64,000 nucleotides of DNA from Peromyscus leucopus (GCF_004664715.2 NC_051071.1:30568161-30632160), one strand, 5' to 3'; shown: positions 14,290-25,623, counted from the first letter of the stretch. The notes: generated from the letters alone by a model not told the origin. A program made the numbers and translations.

Positions 14290-15300
14290 GCTCAGTGGTG
14301 GAACAGATAGTGGCGGAATGTGTGTGATGTGCTCACAGATTAAGACATTATACACCAGCGAGATGAACCATATACAATCACATGCAAATATACAGCTGCA
14401 TCTTATATGCTCAACGCTTTACATGAGTCACTACCACATCCCTAGTGCTGAGTAGCCCCGGCACATCGTAAGTCCTTAGCAAACGTTTATTGGATGAATG
14501 GTTTCATTTTACCCTCAGTTCAGCCCTTTGAGGTCAGGAGGGCAGGCATCAGGTTTCTTTTCACAGATGAGGAACTTGAGACAGAGAGAAGCCACATGAT
14601 TTGTTCCAGGTCACCCGGAACGTGGGTGCTCATCAGGATGCCTGTCACACAGCCTGCCTGTAAAATGTGTGTTAGCTCAACATCACTCCAAGTCACCCAA
14701 CTCTTCCCTTAGCCCTTTTAGCACAAATACCATATTTCAGTTTCTTTTGTTGTTGTTAAATCATCTTCTGAGGTCCAACTTGGAGATGTTTATTTCCACG
14801 ATGGGACATTTTGGACTGGGTTCTGAAAGGGAAAAGGCTGGAGTGCTGTGCCTTAAGAGAATGAGGCTTAAGGTAGGGAAAAAGCTCATGCGAGAGATTT
14901 ATGGCAAGGAATTACAGCAAGCGCTGTCATTTGGTCTGAGTAAGTGTGGCTAGCAACAGGAAGGGGAAAACAGGATCCTGTGGTAGAACAAGGCTTAATG
15001 GAATGTCAGAGGAACGGATGGGATGGAGCTGTCCTGGGAACTGTCAAAGGAAGCAGTTGGAAGAGGCTTTGGAAGAATCCCTGTGACATGCAGGTGAACC
15101 AGGATGGTGACACATGCTTCCCTTAAATGCAAAATGGGTTGTTAGTGAGGTGTGGAAAAGGCAAGCATAGGCATCTTCTGCAAGCTGCTTCTGGAAAAAG
15201 TCTGCACCAGGTCAGAAAAGATAGGGGCCCACGTATGGAGGGCAGGCAAATCTGCCCAGACATGACTTTCACTGCAGGACTAGAGGTGCTTTAAATAAAA
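14290..15300. other. Intergenic, no gene seen
   Basis: No recognisable repeat core or coding sequence. 14440-14700 has the flavour of an old mammalian-wide repeat, but I cannot assign it. Confidence 0.4.
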
Positions 15301-15307
15301 AAACAAT

Positions 15308-15682
15308 CTGGGGACTAGAGAAATGGCTCAGCAGTTAAGAGCACTTACGGTTCTCACAGATGATGTGGGTTCAGTTCCCAGTCTCTACCTTAGGTTCTAG
15401 TTCTAGTTCCAGAGGATTCAACACACTCTTCTAACTCCTGTGAGCACTGAACATGTGTGGTACACACACAAACAGGCACACAAATGCACATGAATAAGAA
15501 AATAAATTGAAATGTTTGGGCTGGGGAGATAGCTCTTCCAGAGGACCCAGGTTCAATTCCCAGCACCCACATGGCAGCTCACAATTGTCTGGAGCTCCAA
15601 GTTCAAATTCCAGGGGATCTGGCACCTTCACAGACATACACACAGACAAAACACAAATGCACATAAAATTAAGAAAAAAAAT
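15308..15682 (+). repeat. Two adjacent B2 SINEs
   Basis: The first copy (15308-15511) starts GGGGACTAGAGAAATGGCTC, has the Pol III B-box region GTGGGTTCAGTTCCCAG, and ends in an AATAAATTGAAATG tail. A second copy (15518-15682) starts GGCTGGGGAGATAGCTC and contains GGTTCAATTCCCAGCACCCA. Both are plus-strand. Confidence 0.85.
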
Positions 15683-16057
15683 CTAAAATCATCAATTGTA
15701 TCCTTCTAAATTCCAACAGTACTTGCTGTGGAAAGAAGTTTCTGAAGAGCCAACTTTTGGGAACTGGTTCTCTCCTTCCATTTTAGGTTCTAGGGACTAG
15801 ACCAGGCTTACACAGAAAGTGCTTCTATCCACGGCCTTGAAGTTTGAATATCTAGGGAAGCGAAGTTAGATGTGCAACCAGGATGTGGCTTGTTCTAATC
15901 CTTACACCATTACATCTGGACCTCAACCTTCAGTCTTTCTATATTCCATATTCTGTCTTGTGGGCTTCCTGTGAGTTCTGTCTAGGGAGGATTCTTAAAT
16001 TGGCTTCTCCAGAGAAAAAGAACCAATCAGCTATATAAAGCAACACATGCTGGCCTT

Positions 16058-16580
16058 TGTTGGGGTGTTGCTAGAGTTTTCTGCCTTGTCCACAGTCAGG
16101 ACAAATCTTTGTCACCCGCCAGTCCCACAGCCGCTCAGACCCAACCAAGTAAACACAGAGACTTATATTGCTTACAAACTGTATGGCCGTGGCAGGCTTC
16201 TTGTTAACTGTTCTTATATCTTAAAGTAACGCATTTCTACAAATCTATACCTCGCCACGTGGCTCGTGGCTTATCGGCGTCTTCACATGCTGCTGGTCAT
16301 GGCGGCGGCTGCTGTGTCTCTTGCCTTCCTGTTCTTTTATTTCTCCTCTCTGTTAGTCCTGCCTATACATCCTGCCTAGCCACGACCAATCAGGTTTTAT
16401 TTATTGACCAATCAGAGCAACTTGACATACAGACCATCCCCCAGCACAGCCAAGTGCAGACCATCTCAGACACCTGCACTCAGGCCCATGGTCCTAATCA
16501 TCCTCTATGCGGACCTGCTGGGTAACGCCACAAAGAACCCAAGAAGGGTTCCCACAGGACATACAGAACATCCCACAGCA
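16058..16580. repeat. LTR-like repeat, chimeric
   Basis: The segment begins TGTTGGGGTG, carries long-terminal-repeat-like text (CAAACTGTATGGCCGTGGCA, a GACCAATCAGA CCAAT-type element) and ends near CATCCCACAGCA. Inside it, 16437-16556 is a copy of the 3' part of a different LTR family also found at 17780-18101 and 54083-54416. The junction is flanked by two near copies of GACATACAGAMCATCCC. No open reading frame of note. Family names cannot be given without a repeat library. Confidence 0.55.
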
Positions 16581-16584
16581 TTAG

Positions 16585-17775
16585 GGAACTTCGTTTGTGC
16601 TTGTGGAGGTTTGGTGTTAAACAAACTGTGTTGACTGAAGAACTTGCTACACCAGTAGCCTGGTTCAGTGCAAATCCACAGGTGTTTAATAAACACGGGA
16701 GCTGAAGGGACAGCTCTCACCGAAGGCCCGAGAACTCTGTGAGAGGCTGATTGAGTCTTAGCTCCAAAAGGACAGAGAGCCGAGGACATTTCCTTTTTCC
16801 TTTGCTCCTCCCTACCTTTTGCTAACTGGATGGCACCTGGCCACATGGAGGACACATGTTCTCTGTGTACTCCACTCAAAGGTATGAACTAACTTCTTCA
16901 CAGATACATGCACTCATGCTTCACCGAGTTTCTAGGAATTTCTACATCCAGTGAGTAGGATATGTAAACACTGTGACTTCCCTGTTGTGCATGCCATTTT
17001 AATCTTCACAGTATACAAATGAACATGGTGACAGGCAACAGTCCCACCAAATATGATGCAATTATTCCAACCATTAAAGTGAACTAATCTTACCCCCCAG
17101 AACAGGAGACAGAGTCTTGGGGTGATGTTTACTGCTGCTTGATACCCAAATGACTTAAATGTTAATTATATAAATTAATAATGCTTAAATATTGATAGGA
17201 AGTCCATCCACCTTATAAGAATTAAAAGCAGAGGGAATGCAAAGGGAATTGCGTAACATACATATATGGATGCATTCTTAACAAAATATGAAGGAAATAT
17301 TCATGACAGTCCTCATTTCTGTAACTGGTTATGTGCTCATAGCTCATATTTGTAAGTACATACTATCCATTCTAATTCTCTGCCTACAGCAAGCATCCTG
17401 GCTCACCACTGTTCTTTACCTTGACAGATGACCCAAACCTTCATTTCTGAAGTGTCTCTATGCCCTAGCAGTTCAGTGTAAACTGGATTGTTATTGTTTC
17501 CCACTGGACATAATCAGCAAATATGGGACATTAAGGGGCATCCTATGAAATAACTTGTACTCTAAACATACTCTCTTATATTCACTGTGGGGTAGTAGAG
17601 TAGCTAGCTCTAAGTAGCCTGGATCTGTTACCCCAGAAAACACACTATTCAGACAACACACTATTCCTTTAGCCTGTTGCTAGAAAGGATAAGGATCCCT
17701 AGGTTGCCTTGACTTCCAGCTCAATGAAAGTTCCATGGGTTTCCTAGAAGACGAATTCTTCCCTTTGGGCTAGGA
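16585..17775. other. Intergenic, no gene seen
   Basis: AT-rich sequence without a recognisable gene or strong repeat signature. Confidence 0.4.
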
Positions 17776-17779
17776 CATA

Positions 17780-18101
17780 TGTGGGGGGCCATCCCACCCC
17801 CACTTTTCCCCAGGGTACTCTTGAGCAGGAGCAGCAGGAAATATTAGATAGAAGTATAGAGGGGGAGAGAAACAGAAAATACAGGATACCCTCGAGAGGG
17901 CCTGGATCCTAATCCATCGGGTCCTAACTGTCTCTACCAAAGGGCTTTTAAAGAAATGCCAAGGGGTGGAGCAAAAGACCTCCCCCCAGCACAGCCAAGT
18001 GCAGACCATCTCAGACACCTGCACTCAGGCCGGTGGTCCTAATCATCCTCTATGCGGACCTGCTGGGTAAAGCCACGAGGAAACCTAAGTGGGTTCCAAC
18101 A
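17780..18101. repeat. Solo LTR, 322 bp
   Basis: The copy begins TGTGGGGGGCC and ends GGTTCCAACA, so it has TG...CA ends. It aligns along its length with the copy at 54083-54416. The flanking hexamers GACATA (17774-17779) and ATCATA (18102-18107) agree at four of six positions, a possible decayed target duplication. Confidence 0.6.
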
Positions 18102-18201
18102 ATCATATAGGTGGTCATCAAAGCAATTAAGCCATAGGAGCTGGAATCAAAACTTCTACTAGTAGGTCATTAGGGGTGAAGTTCAGTGATAGTGTTTCTA
18201 G

Positions 18202-18203
<2 letters not shown>

Positions 18204-18256
<53 letters not shown>
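18204..18256. repeat. (CA)n microsatellite
   Basis: Pure CA run of about 26 units. Confidence 0.98.
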
Positions 18257-18257
<1 letters not shown>

Positions 18258-18595
18258 GCAGTCTTCAGTGGAAAATGGTGGCAGGGCTTCCAAAAATCTC
18301 AAGTACCTATGCTGTACGCCTGCCAAAACCAAAACCTCCAGGTAGCATTCCTATCTACCAAGATGCTTCGAAAACCCATAGAATTTACTGGACCCTATTT
18401 CTCAAGTGGCAGAGCTTCCTGCATACCCACAGGAATCTACTTTGGAGCCTTCCTTCTGTTCTAGGCCTTACTCAAAGCCAGCAGCTTAGGTCACTTGTAG
18501 TTGGGGCAGATGAAAATGCCACAACATTCCGAAATCCAAAGAGGCCTACCGGGCATTATTTCTCTTTCTTGACTGTTGTCATACTTTTTGTATGC

Positions 18596-18945
18596 TGTGA
18601 AGATGTGTCTTTGCCAAGGCACCTTCTGATTGGTTTAATAGAGAGCTGAATGACCAACAGCTAGGCAGGAAGAGGTTAACCAGGACTTCCAGGCAGAGAG
18701 AGAAGGAGAGATGAATTGAGGTATGAGGAAAGTGACAGAAGACACACAGAAGAAACAGGAGGTACGAGATGGAAGAGAGGTAAAAAGCCACCAGGCAAAA
18801 CATAGATTAGTATAAATGGGTTAATTTAAATTATAAGAGCTAAAGGGACAAGTCTAAGCTATAGGCTGAGCTTTTAATAATAATTAACAATATTTTCTTT
18901 TTTTGATTTTTATGAGCTGCTGGCCCAAAGAAAAATCCATCTACA
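18596..18945. repeat. LTR-like fragment next to the provirus
   Basis: The segment contains AAATGGGTTAATTTAAATTA and TATAAGAGCTAAAGGGACAA, blocks I recognise from a widespread cricetid/murid LTR family of uncertain name. It starts TGTGAAGATG and ends ATCTACA. No coding sequence. Confidence 0.45.
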
Positions 18946-19020
18946 CTTGGTTTTCTTGTCAGATGCAACAGTGTATCCTCTGCCTTACAAGATCTTACAA
19001 GATATATCTTCACATATCTA

Positions 19021-19026
19021 CACCAC
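19021..19026. repeat. Target-site duplication, left copy
   Basis: CACCAC immediately outside the 3' LTR. The identical hexamer at 30554-30559 lies immediately outside the 5' LTR. Confidence 0.85.
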
Positions 19027-19528
19027 TGTAGATGTAACCAACCGTCTTATTAAATAAGAAACACAGAAACAATGTAAAAGAGAAAGCCAAGAGGTCAGAG
19101 CTCAGAGCTAAAATCTCACCCTTCCTCCTGCTGTCCCAGCTTCGCGAAAAGAGACCTACTTCCTGTCGGTTAGTTTTTTTAAAGTATGTTGTTCTGCCTT
19201 CTCATTGGTTGTAAACCCAAACACATGACTGCCTCGTCACCGTCTGAATGTACAGCCCCCTAGGTCTTAAAGGTATATGTCTCCAATGCTGACTGTATCC
19301 CTGAACACACAGAGATCTTATGGGATTAAAGGCGTGTGCCACCACCGCCACACTCTTGCTATGGCTCTAATAGCTCTGACCCTGAACACACAGAGATCTT
19401 ATGGGATTAAAGGCGTGTGCCACCACCGCCACACTCTTGCTATGGCTCTAATAGCTCTGACCCCAGACAACTTTATTTATTAACATACAATCAAAATAAT
19501 ATTTCAGTACAATTAGATTACCACCACA
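19027..19528 (-). repeat. 3' LTR of the provirus (502 bp)
   Basis: In minus orientation it runs TGTGGTGGTAATC... to ...GGTTACATCTACA. A CCAAT box (CAACCAATGAGAA) and a downstream TTTAAA element are in promoter-like order. It equals the 5' LTR except for one extra 81-bp unit (19299-19379 repeated at 19380-19460) and one C fewer after the repeat. The duplicated unit includes a B1-SINE-like head (GTGGCACACGCCTTTAATCC in minus orientation). Confidence 0.93.
19299..19460. repeat. 81-bp tandem duplication inside the 3' LTR
   Basis: The two units (19299-19379 and 19380-19460) are identical as far as I can read. The 5' LTR has a single unit (starting near 30407). Confidence 0.92.
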
Positions 19529-19542
19529 TTTCCCCTTTTCTA
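19529..19542 (-). other. Polypurine tract
   Basis: Minus strand reads AGAAAAGGGGAAA directly before the TG of the 3' LTR: the plus-strand DNA primer site expected at this position of a retrovirus. Confidence 0.85.
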
Positions 19543-22220
19543 TTTTAATAAAAAGAAAAAAAGCAAAAGGTTATAACTAACAAAAGAAAAACTATATACA
19601 AAAGTACAATAACTATATACAATATATACAAGTAATAAATACCTAAACAGGTATTTGACAAATCAGAGAAAATAATTCCATTTTCTATCCTATTTTGGTA
19701 AATCCAAGATGTATCTAATGCATTTTCTATCCTAATTAATTTTCAACTATAACTAACTAATCTTCAACCATAACTAACTAATCTTCAACTCCCTCAGAGA
19801 CCCAAGAAGGGAATAATATTAGCTAACAAAAATAAAAACAGGAAGTGCATGCAAGCAACTTCCAAAAAATTTTGTGAGTTGACAGAAACAGCCAGCTGCC
19901 TGGGCAGTCACCTGAGGTTTCTCCGCAGTGTTGGGGCATCATCTTCAGCCTATAGGCTTAGTGTATCTGACAGACTCATTTGTGAAGTAGGATGTACACA
20001 AGGTCAACAGTTCAACCTCACATTGGGTGAGAGCAGTCCACGTACCAGAAACACCTGAATTCCACTAGTGTCCTGTCATGATTCAGGATTTTAAATTCTG
20101 GAAATTGTTGACAGTTTTTAAATTCAGCTGTCCATTCTTCTTGGCTGTGTATATATGGCTTCATCTCAGCATCCCTTTCTTCTCCACATCCCTCTATTAA
20201 ATGCCAGTCTACTTTTGAGAGGCATGAGCTTTCAGCTGCTGTTCCATTGTACAACAGAATCCATCGGACCTCTGCCTGTTAAGCTGCCTTCAAAGAAAAG
20301 GGCACTGTACCTTTTCCGGATGCGAAGGCCACTTCAGGGATGGGGCCATATTGTCCTGGCCTCAGAAGATGCCTTTTGATAAAGCCATAACCACACTTGT
20401 TTTGGCAAGAATCAGTAGTCCCTTGTTTCGTGATCTGTCTGTCCATTTTGTCCTGTTGATTCGAGGATACTTTGTTGTCCAGTGGCTAACTTTTGCCAGA
20501 ATGAAAGTTGACTCCATATGCAGTTTCTTCAATGCCCATATTTTCTCTAAAGTAGATTGGTACTGCCAGGAGCCGACATGTCTCAAAAAAGAAAAATTTT
20601 CTAAGTTATTAAAACATTTTAAATGCCATATTCTGTAGATCTCTGAAGGGTTTGAAGATGACCTGTCTAAAACATCTCTGCTCAATTTTTAAAACATATC
20701 TAATATGACTACAAGTTCTATGATAATGTCTAACTACTAGCTTTCATTTCTTTATATCCTAATAGTTGATAATAATAACATTCAAGGATCAGAAATTTGC
20801 ATTACATTGTTAAATGGATGGAATAAATACAATTAGAAATATACATATAGCATTTTCTAACAATATCAATTTCAAATTTGTATACAATATAAAACAATTC
20901 AATCCAATGTAAAGTATTTAAAATTAGTAATTGTCTTTTTCTTTTCTTTCTTTCTTTTTTTTTTTTAAAACAAGAACCTTAAATCTAGTCTCCTTTGCTT
21001 AGCCTTTTTCCTAACCCTTGACAATAACTTGTAACCAACCCCCTAAATACTGAAAATTATCCCAGACCCAAAACCCATTAAAAAGACCAAAAAACCACCC
21101 GCCCCACACCACCTCTTTGGGAATGTGGGCGTCGTATTCTTAAAATTGCTTCCTGCTGGGTATGGGCGAAGTTTTCTTTATCCTGAAAGAAAAATTTTAG
21201 GTTAATTGTCAAATTCTAGGAGAGGTAACTATATCCTTCATTATCCAGTCTGTATATAATGCCAAAGCTCAGGGTTTATCTCAAGTCCTTATTCAAGTAG
21301 TCTTTGCGACTGGATCATCTCAGCTAGTCATCTCAAATTTGCTCTGAGCACCTTGTAGTTCAAAGCTGATCTATGGATGATGTTTGTCAGCTTAATGATA
21401 TTATTATTGTCCACGTGGAATTGTTGTTGTTGTGGGGCCCCATCTTCTTTCTGGAGACTTCAGTTGATGTTAGGCCTGGCCGTGATTTCCTGCAGAAAAC
21501 TGGTAAGAGACTCGAGCACAAAAACATATATATGCAGCTAGCCTTTTTTCTAGAATTAGTTAGTACTCTATGTGACCATTCATATCTTAACAAAGTTTAA
21601 AATGTATATATATATATATTAATCTTGTAAATTTTGATATAAAATTTATACTTTAAGAAAAGTTTAAAGAATCAGAATAGAATCAAAAGAGTTGAGATTA
21701 GTAATAGAATAGTCCCTTAATTAATTTTGCTTTCGTCCTGTACCATAGCAGAAGATGGCTCTTATTCTGGCATGATACAGGGAGTTTGCATTTTCCTTTT
21801 AACAACATGCTTGATTTTAAAGAAGGAGAGAGCCATTCTCCAACTCCAAAGTCAGCTTTAAATTTTAATTGAACTGGGACTGTTAGAAGACCAATAGTGT
21901 TAAATCTTTAGAGAAAAGCAGAAACAAACATTTAGGAAGACATAAAATTTTTTTAGATAATATATACCCATACACCGTTTCACTCTGTTTCTTGGGATAG
22001 ATGATTTGTCACTTTTCTTCAGTTGTTTCATTTGTCCAGTGTTCTTCAGATTCCTTAACCTTCATTTTCCTAAAAGACAAAAACAAAAACCTTTCCCCAA
22101 GACTAATTTTGGGATGTTCCTTTTTGGCAAGTTATTATCTGATTAAATGAAAAGGCATGTTTTATTGATACAAGTTAGTTTAAATTGGATGTTCATGCTG
22201 GTTGATGAACTATCACCTCC
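19543..22220 (-). other. Provirus 3' region without recognisable env
   Basis: About 2.7 kb between the integrase end and the polypurine tract. The longest minus-strand frames are 20362-20685 (107 codons) and 20018-20254 (78 codons). Neither shows a signal peptide, furin site, fusion peptide or transmembrane pattern of a retroviral envelope. The region is AT-rich and full of stops. It may be a decayed env or non-coding sequence. Confidence 0.7.
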
Positions 22221-22511
22221 TCAATTAAGAGGTCTCTCTTGTTCAAATCGAACCTTTATCAATTTTGATGGTACCCACAGCTTATCTTCTCCTGTGGAAA
22301 CAAAAGCAAAACCACGTCCCCAATGTAATACATACCCTGGTTTCCATTCTGAGGTCAGCACATCCTTAAAGTATATAGGCTGATTTAATTCTGTAGTTTT
22401 TTCTATTATCCAATGTCTCTCTGCAGCTGTTGTTCCTTTCTCATTGGCATTCAGAAAATTCAAAGTTAGAAGAGCATTATGCAGTCTATTTCTGGGGTTT
22501 TTGTTACCCAT
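22221..22511 (-). pseudogene. pol: Integrase C-terminal part of pol, in a shifted frame
   Basis: This frame continues the pol homology with the integrase C-terminal, SH3-like region (motifs ERHWI, PGYVLHWGRGFA, KLWVPSKLIKV), but it is one frame off from the main pol frame, which stops at 22466. The frames cross in an A5C4-type homopolymer near 22497. A real 1-bp mutation or a sequencing error would both look like this. Confidence 0.75.
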
Positions 22512-25273
22512 TTCTGTTTATTTAGCATATCCTTTAGAGTTCTGTTTGATCTTTCTATAACTGCTTGACCTGTAGGATTATGTGGTATGCCTGTAATATG
22601 CTTTATATTGTAATAAGCAAAAAACTGTTTCATTTTAACAGAGACATATGATGGAGCATTGTCAGTTTTGATTTGTGCAGGTATACCCATGATGGCCATA
22701 ACTTCTAGCAAATGAGTGATTGCAGAATCAGCCTTTTCAGAACTCAAAGCAGTTGCCCATTGAAATCCTGAATAAGTATCGATAGTGTGGTGTACATATT
22801 TCAATTTTCCAAATTCTGCAAAGTGAAACACGTCCATCTGCCAGATTTCATTTCTCTGAGTACCCTTTGGGTTACATCCTGCTGGTAATGGCGTTTGATT
22901 GTAGACGGAACAAGTAGGACATTTCTTTACTATTTCTTTGGCTTGTTGCCAGGTTATGGAAAAATCCTTTTTTAAACCTTTACTATTGACGTGATGTTTT
23001 TTATGAAATTCTGAGGCTTCCAGCACATTTCCTATCAATAATTTATCAATCTCATCATTGCCTTGTGCCAGAGGGCCTGGCAGACCAGTATGGGATCGAA
23101 TGTGAGTTATATATAAAGGATGATCCCTTTTCCTGATTGTATCTTGTAATTGAATAAATAGTGAAGTTAATTCTGAAGCATCAGGGATAAATTCTGCAGT
23201 CTCAATATGTAACACCACTCTTTCAGCATACTGAGAGTCAGTTACTATGTTGAGAGGTTCTGAAAAATCCATTAATACCAACAGAATAGCATACAATTCT
23301 GATTTTTGAACTGAATTATACGGACTTTGAACCACTTTACTTAAATTTTCTGATTTGTAACCAGCCTTTCCTTCTTTGTTGGCATCTGTATAAAATGTAC
23401 GAACTCCAGATATGGGTTTTTGCCGTACAATTTGAGGCAAGATCCATTCAGCTCTCTTTATAAGATCAATTCTATTGCTTTTGGGATATTTGCTGTTAAT
23501 TTCTCCCAAAAAATTACTGCAAGCTCTTTGCCAAGGTTCACTTTCTGTCCATAATTTTTCAATGTCCTCCTTAGTTAATGGTACGACAATTTCTGCTGGG
23601 TCTATGCCTGCTAATTGACGAAGTCTCAATTTTCCTTTGTAAATCAAGTCAGAGATTTTTTCCACGTAAGTTTTTAATTTTTTATTTGGTTTATTTGGTA
23701 AAAATATCCATTCCAATATAATATCTTCCCTCTGCATTAATATTCCAGTAGGAGAACGCCTAGAAGGTAAGATAACCAAAATGCAATCCAGCTTTGGATC
23801 AATACGATTCACGTGTCCTTCATGCACTTTCTTTTCTACCAAGGCTAATTCTTTCTCAGCTTCAGGTGATAATTCTCTTGGACTATTTAAGTCCTTGTCA
23901 CCTTCTAAGGTTTTGAACAAATTAGTCAGTTCATCATTTTTTACCCCAACAATAGTTCGTAGATGAGAAATGTCTCCAAATAATCTTTGAAAGTCATTAA
24001 GAGTCTGTAGTCTATCTCTCCGAATTTGCACCTTTTGGGGTCTAATTTTTTGTAGCTCTATTTTATATCCTAAATAATTAATAGAATCTCCTCTTTGTAT
24101 CTTTTCAGGAGCAATTTGTAATCCCCAGCAAGGCAAAATTTTCTTTACTTCTTCAAACATTATTTCTAAAGTATCTGCATTTGAGTCAGCTAGTAAAATA
24201 TCGTCCATATAATGATAAATTATAGATTTAGAAAATTTTTTACGTATCACTTCCAATGGCTGTTGCACAAAATATTGGCACAGAGTTGGGCTATTCAACA
24301 TTCCCTGTGGGAGGACCCTCCATTGAAATCTTTTAACCGGTTGAGAATTATTATAAGTAGGCACTGTAAAAGCAAATCTTTCTTTGTCTTTTTCTTGTAA
24401 GGGTATTGAAAAGAAACAGTCTTTTAAATCAATAACTATGAGAGGCCATCCTTTTGGTAACAGAGTAGGCAAAGGCATCCCAGATTGTAGAGAGCCCATT
24501 GGCTGAATTACTTTGTTAATTGCTCTAAGGTCTGTTACCATTCTCCATTTACCAGATTTCTTTTTAATAACAAATACAGGAGAATTCCAAGGGCTGGTTG
24601 ATTCTTCAATATGCTGAGCATTTAACTGTTCTTCTACCAGCTCTTCTAAAGCCTGGAGTTTCTCTGTTGTTAAAGGCCATTGCTGGACCCATACAGGCTT
24701 GTCTGTTAACCATTTTAAAGGTAGAGCTGTTGGTGTCTTTGGAAGATCATCAGATATTGTGCCCTGTTCTTGTATAATATGGATGGCTGGTGACCACTCA
24801 TTAGAACAATATCTTCTAATATTTCTCTCAGTAATATGTGCTAGTTTATGATTTGTTTCTGAGACTGGAGGGATGTTAATCTGAGTATTCCATTGTTGCA
24901 ACAAGTCTCGACCCCACAGGTTCATAGTTATGTTAGCCACATATGGTTTTAATTTTCCTCTCTGTCCTTCTGGACCTATACATTCGAGCCATCTTGCACT
25001 CTGTTTCACCTGAGATAATGTCCCAATTCCTAACAGTTGAACGTTTACCTCCTGAAGAGGCCAAGTTGGATGCCAAAATTCTGGTGCAATTATGGTAACG
25101 TCCGCACCTGTGTCTACCAGACCAGACAACAAAACACCATTTATTTTTATTGTTAATTTTGGTCTTTGTTCATTAATAGAAGTTTGCCAAAAAATTTTCT
25201 TTATGTTTTCTCCTGAATTTTCTATTCTTTCTGTTTCATCATCCTGACCAGCATGATTTATTCCAATAGGCAT
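22466..25273 (-). CDS. pro-pol: Provirus pro-pol: protease, reverse transcriptase, RNase H, integrase
   Basis: A single open frame of 935 codons, counted from its first ATG at 25273; the frame is entered from gag by frameshift upstream. Domains in order: aspartic protease with DTG at 54-56 ([11 protein letters not shown]); reverse transcriptase about 180-420 with LPQG near 321 and YMDD at 355-358; RNase H about 620-750 with D630, E659, D679 and D740; integrase with an HHCC zinc site (H757, H761, C785, C788) and a DD35E triad (D814, D871, E907). All visible catalytic residues are present, so decay is slight. The frame ends early in the integrase C-terminal region by a 1-base frame change. Protease and polymerase share one frame, unlike classical betaretroviruses where a second frameshift separates them. 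No dUTPase domain is evident. Confidence 0.93.
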   Translation of the reverse strand: MPIGINHAGQDDETERIENSGENIKKIFWQTSINEQRPKLTIKINGVLLSGLVDTGADVTIIAPEFWHPTWPLQEVNVQLLGIGTLSQVKQSARWLECIGPEGQRGKLKPYVANITMNLWGRDLLQQWNTQINIPPVSETNHKLAHITERNIRRYCSNEWSPAIHIIQEQGTISDDLPKTPTALPLKWLTDKPVWVQQWPLTTEKLQALEELVEEQLNAQHIEESTSPWNSPVFVIKKKSGKWRMVTDLRAINKVIQPMGSLQSGMPLPTLLPKGWPLIVIDLKDCFFSIPLQEKDKERFAFTVPTYNNSQPVKRFQWRVLPQGMLNSPTLCQYFVQQPLEVIRKKFSKSIIYHYMDDILLADSNADTLEIMFEEVKKILPCWGLQIAPEKIQRGDSINYLGYKIELQKIRPQKVQIRRDRLQTLNDFQRLFGDISHLRTIVGVKNDELTNLFKTLEGDKDLNSPRELSPEAEKELALVEKKVHEGHVNRIDPKLDCILVILPSRRSPTGILMQREDIILEWIFLPNKPNKKLKTYVEKISDLIYKGKLRLRQLAGIDPAEIVVPLTKEDIEKLWTESEPWQRACSNFLGEINSKYPKSNRIDLIKRAEWILPQIVRQKPISGVRTFYTDANKEGKAGYKSENLSKVVQSPYNSVQKSELYAILLVLMDFSEPLNIVTDSQYAERVVLHIETAEFIPDASELTSLFIQLQDTIRKRDHPLYITHIRSHTGLPGPLAQGNDEIDKLLIGNVLEASEFHKKHHVNSKGLKKDFSITWQQAKEIVKKCPTCSVYNQTPLPAGCNPKGTQRNEIWQMDVFHFAEFGKLKYVHHTIDTYSGFQWATALSSEKADSAITHLLEVMAIMGIPAQIKTDNAPSYVSVKMKQFFAYYNIKHITGIPHNPTGQAVIERSNRTLKDMLNKQKWVTKTPEIDCIMLF

Positions 25274-25281
25274 TTGGTTAT

Positions 25282-25623
25282 TTAATCGCTCTCCAGAGCA
25301 GGCATTTCCTCTATGGCTGCAGGAAAGGTTTGAACTGGATTTGCACTGGGGGCCTGCGCGAGGCCCCTCTGGGAGTTTCCCGAAGACTGAGGCAAAGGAT
25401 TACCCTGTCTGTCCTTTGTTGATCTACATTCGTTGGTCCAGTGTTTTCCCTTACCACACCTTCTGCATACTCCAGAAGGAAGGGGCCTTCTGTTGCCATT
25501 GTTCCTTGAAGAAACATTGTTTCTGGGAATGACCTGTCTACAGTCCCTTTTCAAATGTCCTTGCTTTCCACATCCAAAACATCTAACACTCCTCAAACCT
25601 TTTGAAATTACTTCTCCTACCAT
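25282..25623 (-). pseudogene. gag: Provirus gag 3' part: nucleocapsid (left copy)
   Basis: Two CCHC zinc knuckles are seen: [14 protein letters not shown] and [14 protein letters not shown], the RNA-packaging domain of Gag. The gag frame ends with TAA at 25284-25282, overlapping the pro-pol frame. Upstream, continuity with the capsid frame is broken by a missing C near 25620. The other copy at 28271-28750 lacks this break. Confidence 0.88.
25349..25381 (-). promoter_or_regulatory. Gag/pro-pol -1 ribosomal frameshift signal
   Basis: The minus strand carries the canonical slippery heptamer G GGA AAC (25381-25375), in the zero phase of the gag frame. After a 7-nt spacer comes a 7-bp GC-rich stem (25367-25361 pairing with 25355-25349) with the 5-nt loop CGCGC. 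A -1 slip leads straight into the pro-pol frame. The same signal lies at 28340-28334 in the second copy, with a 6-nt spacer there. Confidence 0.8.

Noticed and set aside
13560..18256. CRISPR-like regular repeats
   Set aside because: The regular patterns are microsatellites and SINE pairs in a mammalian genome, with no repeat-spacer structure.
20018..20685. Possible env remnants in two short minus-strand frames
   Set aside because: No signal peptide, cleavage site, fusion peptide or membrane anchor pattern can be seen.
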